From NCBI GenBank assembly GCA_025997215.1, contig BNUH01000139.1, positions 1 through 5,395 of the forward strand: a stretch of DNA of 5,395 bases. The letters are read 5' to 3'. How positions within the stretch are numbered: position 1 is the stretch's first letter; the number at the start of each line of letters is the position of its first letter. The notes under the pieces are model-generated. The model was given only the letters and a program-made list of their open reading frames with translations, ran no database searches and was not told where the DNA came from. This DNA is from Clostridia bacterium. Lineage in GTDB: Bacteria > Bacillota_A > Clostridia > Christensenellales > Aristaeellaceae. A program made the translations under genes and the position numbers. Shown here one piece after another: positions 1 to 5,395 of the stretch.

Positions 1-91
1 TCGTTGTTAAGCTGGTCAATCGACTGCTGGAGGAGTACGGCTTCGCCAACACCACCCATCTTCTTGAGCATACCCATGGCTTGAACGGCTT
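1..91. repeat. 91-bp perfect direct repeat, left copy
   Basis: This stretch is identical, base for base, to 1341-1431. Read on the minus strand it encodes the peptide beginning MGMLKKMGGVGEAVLL (ATG at 79-77), which is the coding sequence just upstream of the polyvalent-like gene body. In the right copy that coding sequence continues without a break into the next coding block; here it is turned the other way and abuts the block head to head at 88-91. Positions 1-12 are also the reverse complement of 88-99, so the left edge of the window lies exactly where a longer hairpin would begin. The right copy appears to be the native arrangement and this one the rearranged copy. Confidence 0.95.
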
Positions 92-194
92 AACAACGAT
101 ATAGCCAAGAAACGGCCCAAGGCGCCGAAAGTGGCCGTCGATCCCACCCTCATGACCGACCTGCTCAAGGCAACCAGCGAAGGTGAACGCGCGC
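88..194. repeat. 107-bp perfect inverted repeat, left arm
   Basis: This arm is the exact reverse complement of 1246-1352 over 107 bp; the first mismatches are at 87 and 195. It encodes, on the plus strand, the segment IAKKRPKAPKVAVDPTLMTD and the following LLKATSEGERA, in frame with the long open frame to its right. The arms enclose 195-1245, a spacer of 1051 bp. No recombinase gene or recognisable recombination core was seen in or next to the arms, and the arms are coding sequence. Confidence 0.95.
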
Positions 195-1453
195 GAGTGC
201 GCCGCGAGATTACGAAGAATATTGCCGAGCAGCTGCCGTCCACGAGTTGGACGGATAAGGCGAACGCGCTCCGTTACCTTACCATGCTAACAAATCCCAA
301 GACGCATATTCGCAACATCATGGGCAACGCGGTCTTTACTCCGGCGGTTCAGATCAAGAATGTCGTCGCGCAAGGCATTGAACGCGTTGCGCTGCCCCAG
401 GAACAGCGCACCAAGTCGATGTTCGATGACAAGGCCTTGCGCGACTTTGCCGCCGCAGACTTTGAGGCGAATGAGGGATTGATTGCTAAGGACGGTTCGA
501 TCAAGAAAAAGAGTGCGTTCGCGTTTACCGAAGCGCAGAATCCCTTTGGTAAGGGTAAGGTTGCGCAAGCGTTGAACGCCGTGTCGAACCTCAATAGTAA
601 CCTGATGGACGCGGAGGACACGCTATTCCTGCGTGGGTATTACATCCAGGCTATGTCGGGATTCATGCAAGCGCGTGGGATCGATCCGACAACGGCTGGC
701 GCGGACGTCATCCAGCAAGCACGGTCGTATGCGCTGGCCGAGGCCGAGAAAGCCACATACCATGACGCAAGCCTGGCCGCCCAGAACATTAACAAGCTAA
801 GCAAGGACGCGCCAGCCGCAGCGCGTATGCTGATTGAAGGCGTCGTGCCGTTCAAGAAAACCCCGGTTAACGTGTTAAAGCGCGGTATCGAGTATTCACC
901 TATCGGCTTGGTGGATACGATAACCCATCGCGCGGCCATGCTCAAGGACGGCAAGATTAACGCAGCACAATTCATCGACAGTCTATCCGCAGGGTTAACG
1001 GGAACTGGCGTGGCTGTGCTCGGCGCATTCCTCAAGCGCGCGGGCATCCTAAACGGCAGTATGGGCGACGAACCAGAGGATAAGCTGAAGAAGCTGGAAG
1101 GTTATCAGCCTTATTCAATCAACCTGCCTGGCGGCTGGAATTACACCATCGACTGGACTTCGCCTACGTCGATGGCCCTATTCGTCGGCGCGGAAGTTGG
1201 CGGCATGCTGGAGAAGGACCATCAACTGTCGCTGGGCGAGGCGATGCGCGCGTTCACCTTCGCTGGTTGCCTTGAGCAGGTCGGTCATGAGGGTGGGATC
1301 GACGGCCACTTTCGGCGCCTTGGGCCGTTTCTTGGCTATATCGTTGTTAAGCTGGTCAATCGACTGCTGGAGGAGTACGGCTTCGCCAACACCACCCATC
1401 TTCTTGAGCATACCCATGGCTTGAACGGCTTGGCCAGCGCGTTGATCGCGTAG
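131..1453 (+). CDS. Fragment of a large phage/ICE polyvalent-type protein, with a spurious antisense tail
   Basis: The frame is open from 68 to the stop at 1451-1453; GTG 131 is only the first possible start and no ribosome binding site precedes it. Real coding sequence probably spans 92-1245. Residues 55-66 (NPKTHIRNIMGN), a helix-rich middle, a hydrophobic stretch at about 284-301 and residues 336-356 (W-N-YTIDWTSPTSMALF) resemble the C-terminal region of the very large multi-domain proteins of Firmicutes phages and integrative elements (polyvalent proteins, possibly LPD38-like; from memory, not searched). Such proteins are thought to enter the cell with phage or conjugative DNA; a precise role cannot be assigned here. 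From residue 372 onward the translation is the antisense of the gene's own upstream part (see 1246-1352), so the last 69 residues are not a natural C-terminus. The N-terminus is also missing. The product is best treated as a partial or disrupted gene. Confidence 0.55.
   Translation: MAVDPTLMTDLLKATSEGERARVRREITKNIAEQLPSTSWTDKANALRYLTMLTNPKTHIRNIMGNAVFTPAVQIKNVVAQGIERVALPQEQRTKSMFDDKALRDFAAADFEANEGLIAKDGSIKKKSAFAFTEAQNPFGKGKVAQALNAVSNLNSNLMDAEDTLFLRGYYIQAMSGFMQARGIDPTTAGADVIQQARSYALAEAEKATYHDASLAAQNINKLSKDAPAAARMLIEGVVPFKKTPVNVLKRGIEYSPIGLVDTITHRAAMLKDGKINAAQFIDSLSAGLTGTGVAVLGAFLKRAGILNGSMGDEPEDKLKKLEGYQPYSINLPGGWNYTIDWTSPTSMALFVGAEVGGMLEKDHQLSLGEAMRAFTFAGCLEQVGHEGGIDGHFRRLGPFLGYIVVKLVNRLLEEYGFANTTHLLEHTHGLNGLASALIA
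1246..1352. repeat. 107-bp perfect inverted repeat, right arm
   Basis: This is the reverse complement of 88-194 with no mismatch. On the minus strand it reads IAKKRPKAPKVAVDPTLMTD and on to GERA in the same frame as the coding sequence on its right (1353-1417), so this copy is joined to its native upstream neighbour. At the inner edge the sequence GCGCGCG is shared by both sides of the junction, a short microhomology. Confidence 0.95.
1341..1431. repeat. 91-bp perfect direct repeat, right copy
   Basis: This copy is identical to 1-91. Here it is continuous on both sides with open minus-strand coding sequence (apart from the one-base frameshift at 1430-1431), which makes it the likely native copy. 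It overlaps the right inverted-repeat arm by 12 bp (1341-1352). Confidence 0.95.
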
Positions 1454-1576
1454 GTCTGGGCGTCCGAATCGGTGATAGTTTTATAATTGAACGCGCCGTC
1501 TAGAATCGCCTGATTGACAGCGGGCGACAACGCCTCGTTGAGTGAGTTGCTTTCAAGGAATGTCCGCGTAAGATGC

Positions 1577-1605
1577 TTGCGCATAACCTGACAAAATGCT
1601 ATAAT
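1577..1605 (+). promoter_or_regulatory. Predicted sigma-A/sigma-70 type promoter with extended -10
   Basis: A perfect TATAAT lies at 1600-1605 and is preceded by TG at 1597-1598 with one base between, an extended -10. TTGCGC at 1577-1582 is a partial -35 box at the optimal 17-bp spacing. Transcription should start near 1612, giving a leader of about 48 nt before the ATG at 1660. This is the only clear promoter seen ahead of the two-gene operon, and it lies at the point where the minus-strand phage-like coding sequence fades out. Confidence 0.75.
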
Positions 1606-1647
1606 TTCCCAGGAGAGATTCTGTAACTAATATGCCGTCATACGAAT

Positions 1648-1652
1648 GGAGG
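1648..1652 (+). promoter_or_regulatory. Ribosome binding site of the propeller-like gene
   Basis: GGAGG is placed 7 nt before ATG 1660 and is a strong Firmicutes-type Shine-Dalgarno sequence. It fixes this ATG as the start; the signal peptide that follows agrees. Confidence 0.85.
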
Positions 1653-1659
1653 CCGCATC

Positions 1660-2556
1660 ATGAAAACCACGCTGCAGTATCGTGTCCTGTCGTTCATCGC
1701 CGGATTGTGCGCATTTGCGTTGTGCATAGCGACACCTCCGGCCAGAGCCGAGGCCAACGCGTATGCCAATCTGCTTAACGGCGGATGGGTCGCAGAGGTC
1801 GGGAGTTACATTGTTTACGCTGACATAACGACTGGCAAAGGCATCTATATCATGGATGCGGACGGGTCGAACAGGCAGCTGTTATGTGCGGTAAGGAATC
1901 CACAATACTTAAATGTCGTCGGTGATAACCTGTATTTTGTAAGCTACGGTCAATACAGCCTCGTTTATAATGCAGGCACAATATATCGCTATAACGCTTC
2001 CTCGAATGCTCTAACCAAATTAAGAGAGGATAACAATATAGACTTTATGAAAGTAGATGCGGAAGCCGGATATATCTACTTTAATAGCGGCTTCGACACA
2101 TACAGGATCAACTTAGACGGAACCGGATACATAGATACTGATGCTAAACTAGATAGAGAAACGCAGGTGAACACAGATGGGCGATATATTGTCGAGAATC
2201 AATCCGGTTATAGGCTGTATGCCAATAGCGGTAGCCTGAATACTGGCGAATGGTATGGATCGTATCATCCCTACCAATTATACGAATACGTGTTTGATAG
2301 TAAGTATATATATAATTCAGCAATTGAATGGTATACCCCTGGGTCATACCATATCTCTTACCTTTCGTGGTCAGAGGCAGGTAATGATATATCATCCACG
2401 GTGTTGTACAGCCCATCGAAAGCCGCATACAACCTGCAGCTGGCTAATGGCTGGCTATTCTATTCTGACTATCGAATCGGTGACTTGTTTAGCCAACGCA
2501 TGTACATGATGCGCACCGACGGCACCGACCGTCAGATAATCGAACCCATCAACTAA
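1660..2556 (+). CDS. Secreted beta-propeller-like protein (DUF5050/TolB-like)
   Basis: This is a 298-aa protein with a Sec signal peptide: a basic start (MKTTLQYR), a hydrophobic core at about 10-24 and a signal peptidase I site after ARA (residue 30). The mature part is built of repeats of about 45 residues with alternating aromatic beta strands of the form G-x-Y/L-I/F-Y-F/V, seen near residues 48-56, 88-95, 135-141 and 264-271. Two blades end in the signature DxDGSNRQLL (66-75) and RTDGTDRQII (285-294), the pattern of DUF5050/TolB-type propellers, with the last blade probably closing the ring. No catalytic motif, lipobox or sortase signal is visible. Such domains are usually extracellular ligand- or protein-binding modules in Clostridia; the ligand here is unknown. 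It is the first gene of an operon, 20 bp ahead of the secreted lipase-like gene, so the two may act together outside the cell. The middle of the gene (about 1980-2400) is visibly richer in A+T than its neighbours. The family call is from recognised repeats, not a search. Confidence 0.8.
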   Translation: MKTTLQYRVLSFIAGLCAFALCIATPPARAEANAYANLLNGGWVAEVGSYIVYADITTGKGIYIMDADGSNRQLLCAVRNPQYLNVVGDNLYFVSYGQYSLVYNAGTIYRYNASSNALTKLREDNNIDFMKVDAEAGYIYFNSGFDTYRINLDGTGYIDTDAKLDRETQVNTDGRYIVENQSGYRLYANSGSLNTGEWYGSYHPYQLYEYVFDSKYIYNSAIEWYTPGSYHISYLSWSEAGNDISSTVLYSPSKAAYNLQLANGWLFYSDYRIGDLFSQRMYMMRTDGTDRQIIEPIN

Positions 2557-2563
2557 TTATATC

Positions 2564-2568
2564 GGAGG
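2564..2568 (+). promoter_or_regulatory. Ribosome binding site that decides the start of the lipase-like gene
   Basis: GGAGG ends 8 nt before ATG 2577, ideal spacing. An in-frame GTG at 2568 overlaps this site and cannot be the start; taking it would only add three residues (MRH) before the signal peptide. The correct protein starts at 2577. Confidence 0.85.
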
Positions 2569-2576
2569 TGCGACAT

Positions 2577-4910
2577 ATGTCTCGTTCATTCCGCAGCCTG
2601 CTAGGCACGGCAGCCCTGTTTGGCATATTGTTAAGTATCCTCTCATGGCCGCTCCCTTCGCTCGCGGAACAGACATTCACCGCCGTTTGCGACCTGACCG
2701 ATAACTCGGATGAATCGTTAAGGTCGAAATTCACGTTTGACGAACGCATGTTCACCCACTCCAGCTACGAATACGACCACGGATTGGCATTGGCGTCGCT
2801 GGGGATGGCTGTTTCCGGATTCAGCGCGCACTCGAACGACGGCTACAGTAGGGACGCGTATGTCGGCCGCGAGGCGAATATCCGCTCGGCATATATGGAT
2901 CTAGGGTTTCTTGGCGCGCGCTTCATGGACTACAGCACGACGCTGAACGATAGCTCTAGCAAGGCCGCCTTCGCAATCGCATATAAAAACATAACAGCCA
3001 ACGGCGAGACGTACACGCTGGTATCCATCGTCGTCCGAGGTGGCGGTTATGGCGCGGAATGGGCGGACGACTTCCTGGTGGGCAGCGACGACGACAATTT
3101 CCGCTACCACCTGGGCTTCTACACAGCAGCCCAGCGCATATCCATCCAAGCGGCGGACTACATACGCGAGTTGAATCCCCGCAAGGTCAAGGTGTGGATC
3201 ACGGGCTACAGCCGAGGCGCCGCCATAGCCAACCTGATCGCGTCCAACTTCACCCAGACCGCCGCCAGCAATGTCTGGCGCGCCGAGGACGTCTACACAT
3301 ATGCCTTCGCGACGCCGCGCTATGTGGTCGCGAAATCATCGCGGCATCCGTACGGCGAGGACATAGACAACCCGCTGTTCAAGAATATCTACAATATAAT
3401 AAACCCTGAGGATGCCGTACCCAATGTTCCATTAAAGAAATGGGGATTCGAGCGCTATGGTGTAACCAGGGTGTTTCCCGATGATGAGAAGATAATACCG
3501 AAGGTATCCCAGCGTTATAAAACCCTGACAGGCGGCGATGTATACATCCCGTTTTCACACCTTCAACAGGACGGCATAGCCAACCTTACCTGGCTGCTGA
3601 ATCGGTTAGTCGACACCAGGAATGACTATGCAAAAAACGCCTGGCAAACTGTCGTAACGGCTTACATGCAGCTGGTCTATACCAAAGACCCAGTGTACCC
3701 TGACCAATCTATCAGCGACAAATTCCGCGCGAAGTATGGCGTCGCGGTCCCCATTGTTGCTGTCTCCAACATACCAATAATCTCCGATATTAATATCCTG
3801 ACAGGCATTTGTCAACAGTCAAATGTATCCGCGACCGCGTTCATAAACTCTATCCTTTCGATTGATAAGATGCTGCTTCATCCAGCGCACTTTGGTATTG
3901 GCGTGTATACATATTGGGAATTAAGCGGCACTTTTTCAGGCGTCGGCCAGGCCCATTACCCGGAGGCCTACCTATCGTGGATGCTGTCGCTGGGGCAGAA
4001 TTGGACGCTCGACGATGTATGGGCCGACGCGTACATACATTCGGACATCACGCAAACCACGCCGGATATCCCGGACGATACCGCCAAATCCCCTTCAGCC
4101 AGTACAAGCTGGGACGGCGCCGGCGTCGTATCAGCCCGCGACTTCCAGCCCGTGCGATTCAACATAGGTGGACAGAGCATCGTGATACTGCAGGTGAACC
4201 TGGCCGATGCGTGGCTGAAGGGCAAGCTCAACGCCGCCCTGGTGAACAATACCCACACCGACGACGACGGCGCGTACGCTTACAGTGTGTATCAGGCGTA
4301 TGCTCTGACCGACATCGGCGCTTATCTCGAATACGTCAACTACATCACATATGAATGGGGCGACGGCGAATACCCATTGACGACCGTTATATATATAGAC
4401 AAACGTACCGGAGGCGTTCACAGTTACGGCGAACTGTTCAGCCGCGCGGATTATGGCAACGCGATCAAGGACGCGATCGTCGGCGTGCTGTACAATCAGG
4501 CGCAGCGGTATGGTTATAATTACTGGGGCGTCGTTGATATCGACAAGAATACCAACCAGAAATCGGTTAGTTTAACTGAAATGTACCGCACTCCCTTCCA
4601 GGATATGCTAACCGACGAACGGTACATGTATATGTGGTTTGACGCATACAACGTACGCGGTGCCGAAGGCAACCAGATCGTCGACCCTGTGTCGTTCAAG
4701 ATTCCCTGGTCGGGCTTGAGCGCAGTATTGGATGGTTCCTCCGATTTGGTTCAGGCTTTGCAAGGCCACGCTGTCAACCGCGTCTGGCAGTATGTTGGCG
4801 AATACCAGGCCGGCCCGGAGTACCTGATGGAGCAGGCCTTAGAACTGCCCACAGCGGATCTTGGCAATGGGATAAACCTTACGGTAGATGAGAGTGTGTG
4901 GATCCACTAA
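2577..4910 (+). CDS. Secreted class-3-type lipase/hydrolase with C-terminal DUF4163/DUF3298 (RsiV-like) domain
   Basis: This is a 777-aa protein starting at ATG 2577. A Sec signal peptide (MSRSFRSLL, hydrophobic core to residue 22) ends with SLA and likely cleavage after residue 30. Residues about 40-475 form an alpha/beta-hydrolase of the class-3 lipase type common in Clostridia: a VVRG strand with GAEWADDF near 155-168, then the nucleophile elbow VWITGYSRGAAIANL with Ser212. NPEDAVPNVPL supplies the likely catalytic Asp279, and QAHYPEAYLSWML supplies the likely His460 (His328 in PFSHL is an alternative). It should cleave an ester bond in a lipid or other acyl ester outside the cell; the substrate is unknown. 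Residues about 510-720 resemble DUF4163 followed by DUF3298: YITYEWGDGEY (589-599), TGGVHSYGELF (611-621), and YMWFDAYNV with IPWSGLSAVL (709-718). That domain forms the extracellular part of anti-sigma factors such as RsiV. The last 57 residues are unassigned. It is the second gene of an operon with the propeller gene. No transmembrane anchor or sortase motif is visible after the signal peptide. Confidence 0.8.
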   Translation: MSRSFRSLLGTAALFGILLSILSWPLPSLAEQTFTAVCDLTDNSDESLRSKFTFDERMFTHSSYEYDHGLALASLGMAVSGFSAHSNDGYSRDAYVGREANIRSAYMDLGFLGARFMDYSTTLNDSSSKAAFAIAYKNITANGETYTLVSIVVRGGGYGAEWADDFLVGSDDDNFRYHLGFYTAAQRISIQAADYIRELNPRKVKVWITGYSRGAAIANLIASNFTQTAASNVWRAEDVYTYAFATPRYVVAKSSRHPYGEDIDNPLFKNIYNIINPEDAVPNVPLKKWGFERYGVTRVFPDDEKIIPKVSQRYKTLTGGDVYIPFSHLQQDGIANLTWLLNRLVDTRNDYAKNAWQTVVTAYMQLVYTKDPVYPDQSISDKFRAKYGVAVPIVAVSNIPIISDINILTGICQQSNVSATAFINSILSIDKMLLHPAHFGIGVYTYWELSGTFSGVGQAHYPEAYLSWMLSLGQNWTLDDVWADAYIHSDITQTTPDIPDDTAKSPSASTSWDGAGVVSARDFQPVRFNIGGQSIVILQVNLADAWLKGKLNAALVNNTHTDDDGAYAYSVYQAYALTDIGAYLEYVNYITYEWGDGEYPLTTVIYIDKRTGGVHSYGELFSRADYGNAIKDAIVGVLYNQAQRYGYNYWGVVDIDKNTNQKSVSLTEMYRTPFQDMLTDERYMYMWFDAYNVRGAEGNQIVDPVSFKIPWSGLSAVLDGSSDLVQALQGHAVNRVWQYVGEYQAGPEYLMEQALELPTADLGNGINLTVDESVWIH

Positions 4911-5010
4911 ACCAAAACAGGAACGCGAATGGCAGGATCGCCATGACGATCGCAGCATTCTGCACGCTCTTGCTCGATACACCCAGCGAACTGGCCGCGG
5001 CGAGGGCATT
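4911..5010 (-). other. Gene-free stretch encoding a hydrophobic, permease-like peptide on the minus strand
   Basis: There is no terminator: a weak 5-bp hairpin (ATGGC 4929-4933 / GCCAT 4940-4944) has no T run. On the minus strand, in the same frame as the gene to the right but after its TAG stop at 5013-5011, the sequence reads NALAAASSLGVSSKSVQNAA and then IVMAILPFAFLFW, one membrane helix. This, together with FQMRLRTLIL just before the stop, recalls the C-terminal end of YtcP/LplB-type carbohydrate ABC transporter permeases (typically ...LQLVLR...AxIVVAxLPIxxxYPF...). It stops short of the conserved end of that family. The similarity is from memory and weak enough to be chance; it may be a relic left at a junction. 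Confidence 0.3.
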
Positions 5011-5395
5011 CTAATCCAGTATCAGCGTGCGCAGCCGCATCTGGAAGTTATGTTTCGTTGCGTCGCTGGCGGCCTTCTCCAGCGCGCCCGTCGGCGCGGG
5101 TTTGGCCTGCGGCATATCCAGCACCTTGAGGAAGTCTTGGCGCATGGCGATAGCCGCCTCAACGAATGGCCCGGACAGCCCTTGCTCGCCCATCTGCTCG
5201 GCCGTCATGTCCGACATGGCAAAGGGTAAGAACGCGTCGAGTTCGGAGTATGACCAATCCGTGCGCACGAGCATGTTGAATTGGATTTCCTTGACGAAGT
5301 CTGGCGCCGCCTGGTATCGGTCTGGCGCGGCTGCCGCGCTTGCGTCCGGATGCGCCTGCCGCCAGGCCAGCTCCTCGCGCGCAGCCTTGCCCTCA
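5011..5395 (-). CDS. 3' end of an unrecognised gene, 5' end off the window
   Basis: The frame is open from the right edge to a TAG at 5013-5011, giving the last 127 residues. It is alanine-rich and helical, with EGKAAREELAWRQAHPDAS at the edge, an aromatic-acidic patch TDWSYSELDAFLPFAMSDMT in the middle, a proline-alanine linker (QAKPAPTGALEKAASDATK), and FQMRLRTLILD at the end. No signal peptide, catalytic motif or known domain was recognised. Its style (soluble, charged, helical, with Pro/Ala linkers) is compatible with a phage or integrative-element polyprotein, and it is on the same strand as the relic at 1246-1584, but no shared sequence proves that the two belong to one gene. It converges on the lipase-like operon. 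ATG 5274-5272 is in frame but is not needed as a start, because the frame is open upstream. Confidence 0.5.
   Translation of the reverse strand, partial: EGKAAREELAWRQAHPDASAAAAPDRYQAAPDFVKEIQFNMLVRTDWSYSELDAFLPFAMSDMTAEQMGEQGLSGPFVEAAIAMRQDFLKVLDMPQAKPAPTGALEKAASDATKHNFQMRLRTLILD

Larger units (their letters stand above)
1246..1584 (-). pseudogene. Upstream part of the same polyvalent-type gene, frameshifted and truncated
   Basis: Reading leftward from about 1584, the frame gives RKHLTRTFLESNSLNEALS, then an acidic-polar segment ending DSDAQTYAINALAK. At 1430-1431 the sensible frame shifts by one: restoring one base in the AA run (minus strand GCCAAGCC to GCCAAAGCC) would give ALAKAVQAMGMLKKMGG and run on through GGVGEAVLLQQSIDQLNND and IAKKRPKAPKVAVDPTLMTD to 1246. 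There the frame meets the inverted-repeat edge and passes into antisense of the gene body (HRLAQRQ...), ending at a stop near 1178. ATG 1584-1582 is in frame, but the frame stays open upstream to a TAG at 1629-1627, so this is probably an internal piece rather than a true start. It plausibly belongs directly before the plus-strand body at 195-1245. Confidence 0.6.

Noticed and set aside
1..194. CRISPR, transposon end or attachment site based on the repeats
   Set aside because: The repeats are protein-coding, occur as only two copies, and have no short regular spacing, transposase or integrase nearby.
2144..2428. Minus-strand frame of 94 codons opposite the propeller gene
   Set aside because: It lies wholly antisense to a well-supported secreted protein, has no ribosome binding site and has no plausible protein features.
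3059..3409. Plus-strand overlapping frame of 116 codons inside the lipase gene
   Set aside because: It is an arginine/glutamine/glycine-rich shadow of the main frame with no ribosome binding site; the main frame has clear catalytic motifs here.
3914..4354. Plus-strand overlapping frame of 146 codons inside the lipase gene
   Set aside because: It is an Arg/His-rich shadow frame typical of GC-rich third positions, with no start signals and no recognisable domain.
4929..4944. Rho-independent terminator after the lipase-like gene
   Set aside because: The stem is only 5 bp (ATGGC/GCCAT) and no T run follows.
5011..5013. TAG read as a sense codon (stop-codon recoding as in some gut phages)
   Set aside because: Only one TAG is involved, the operon genes end in TAA, and no suppressor tRNA is in the window. 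A natural stop, point mutation or junction explains it more simply.

Overview
The window looks like a short metagenomic or draft contig from an anaerobic Gram-positive (Firmicutes/Clostridia-like) bacterium or its phage or integrative element. This rests on three things: strong AGGAGG-type ribosome binding sites, a sigma-A-like extended -10 promoter, and protein families typical of Clostridia (a DUF5050-type secreted propeller and a clostridial-type secreted lipase). The host cannot be named from the sequence.

Layout. (1) Positions 1-1584 hold a broken and folded-back piece of one large gene. Its body reads on the plus strand (about 92-1245) and resembles the C-terminal part of the very large 'polyvalent' proteins of Firmicutes phages and integrative elements. 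The upstream part of the same gene reads on the minus strand (1584 down to 1246). The two parts share 107 bp as a perfect inverted repeat (88-194 / 1246-1352), and the outer 91 bp is also present as a perfect direct repeat (1-91 / 1341-1431). (2) Positions 1577-4910 form a compact, complete two-gene operon on the plus strand: a promoter, a secreted beta-propeller-like protein of 298 aa, then after 20 bp a secreted 777-aa protein. The second protein has an N-terminal class-3-type lipase domain (GYSRG) and a C-terminal DUF4163/DUF3298 (RsiV-like) domain. (3) Positions 4911-5395 return to minus-strand coding: a 100-bp stretch encoding a hydrophobic peptide, then the 3' end of an unrecognised gene running off the right edge.

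Interpretation. The operon is the only part that looks intact and expressible; both products carry clean Sec signal peptides and should act outside the membrane. It sits between minus-strand fragments of phage-like or unrecognised genes, so it could be cargo inserted into a prophage or element gene, or the contig could be a chimera. The fold-back structure on the left, with short microhomology at both junctions and no mismatch between copies, fits amplification or assembly chimerism or a very recent rearrangement better than a maintained inversion switch. The most interesting biological observation is the lipase plus RsiV-like domain fusion co-transcribed with a propeller protein.
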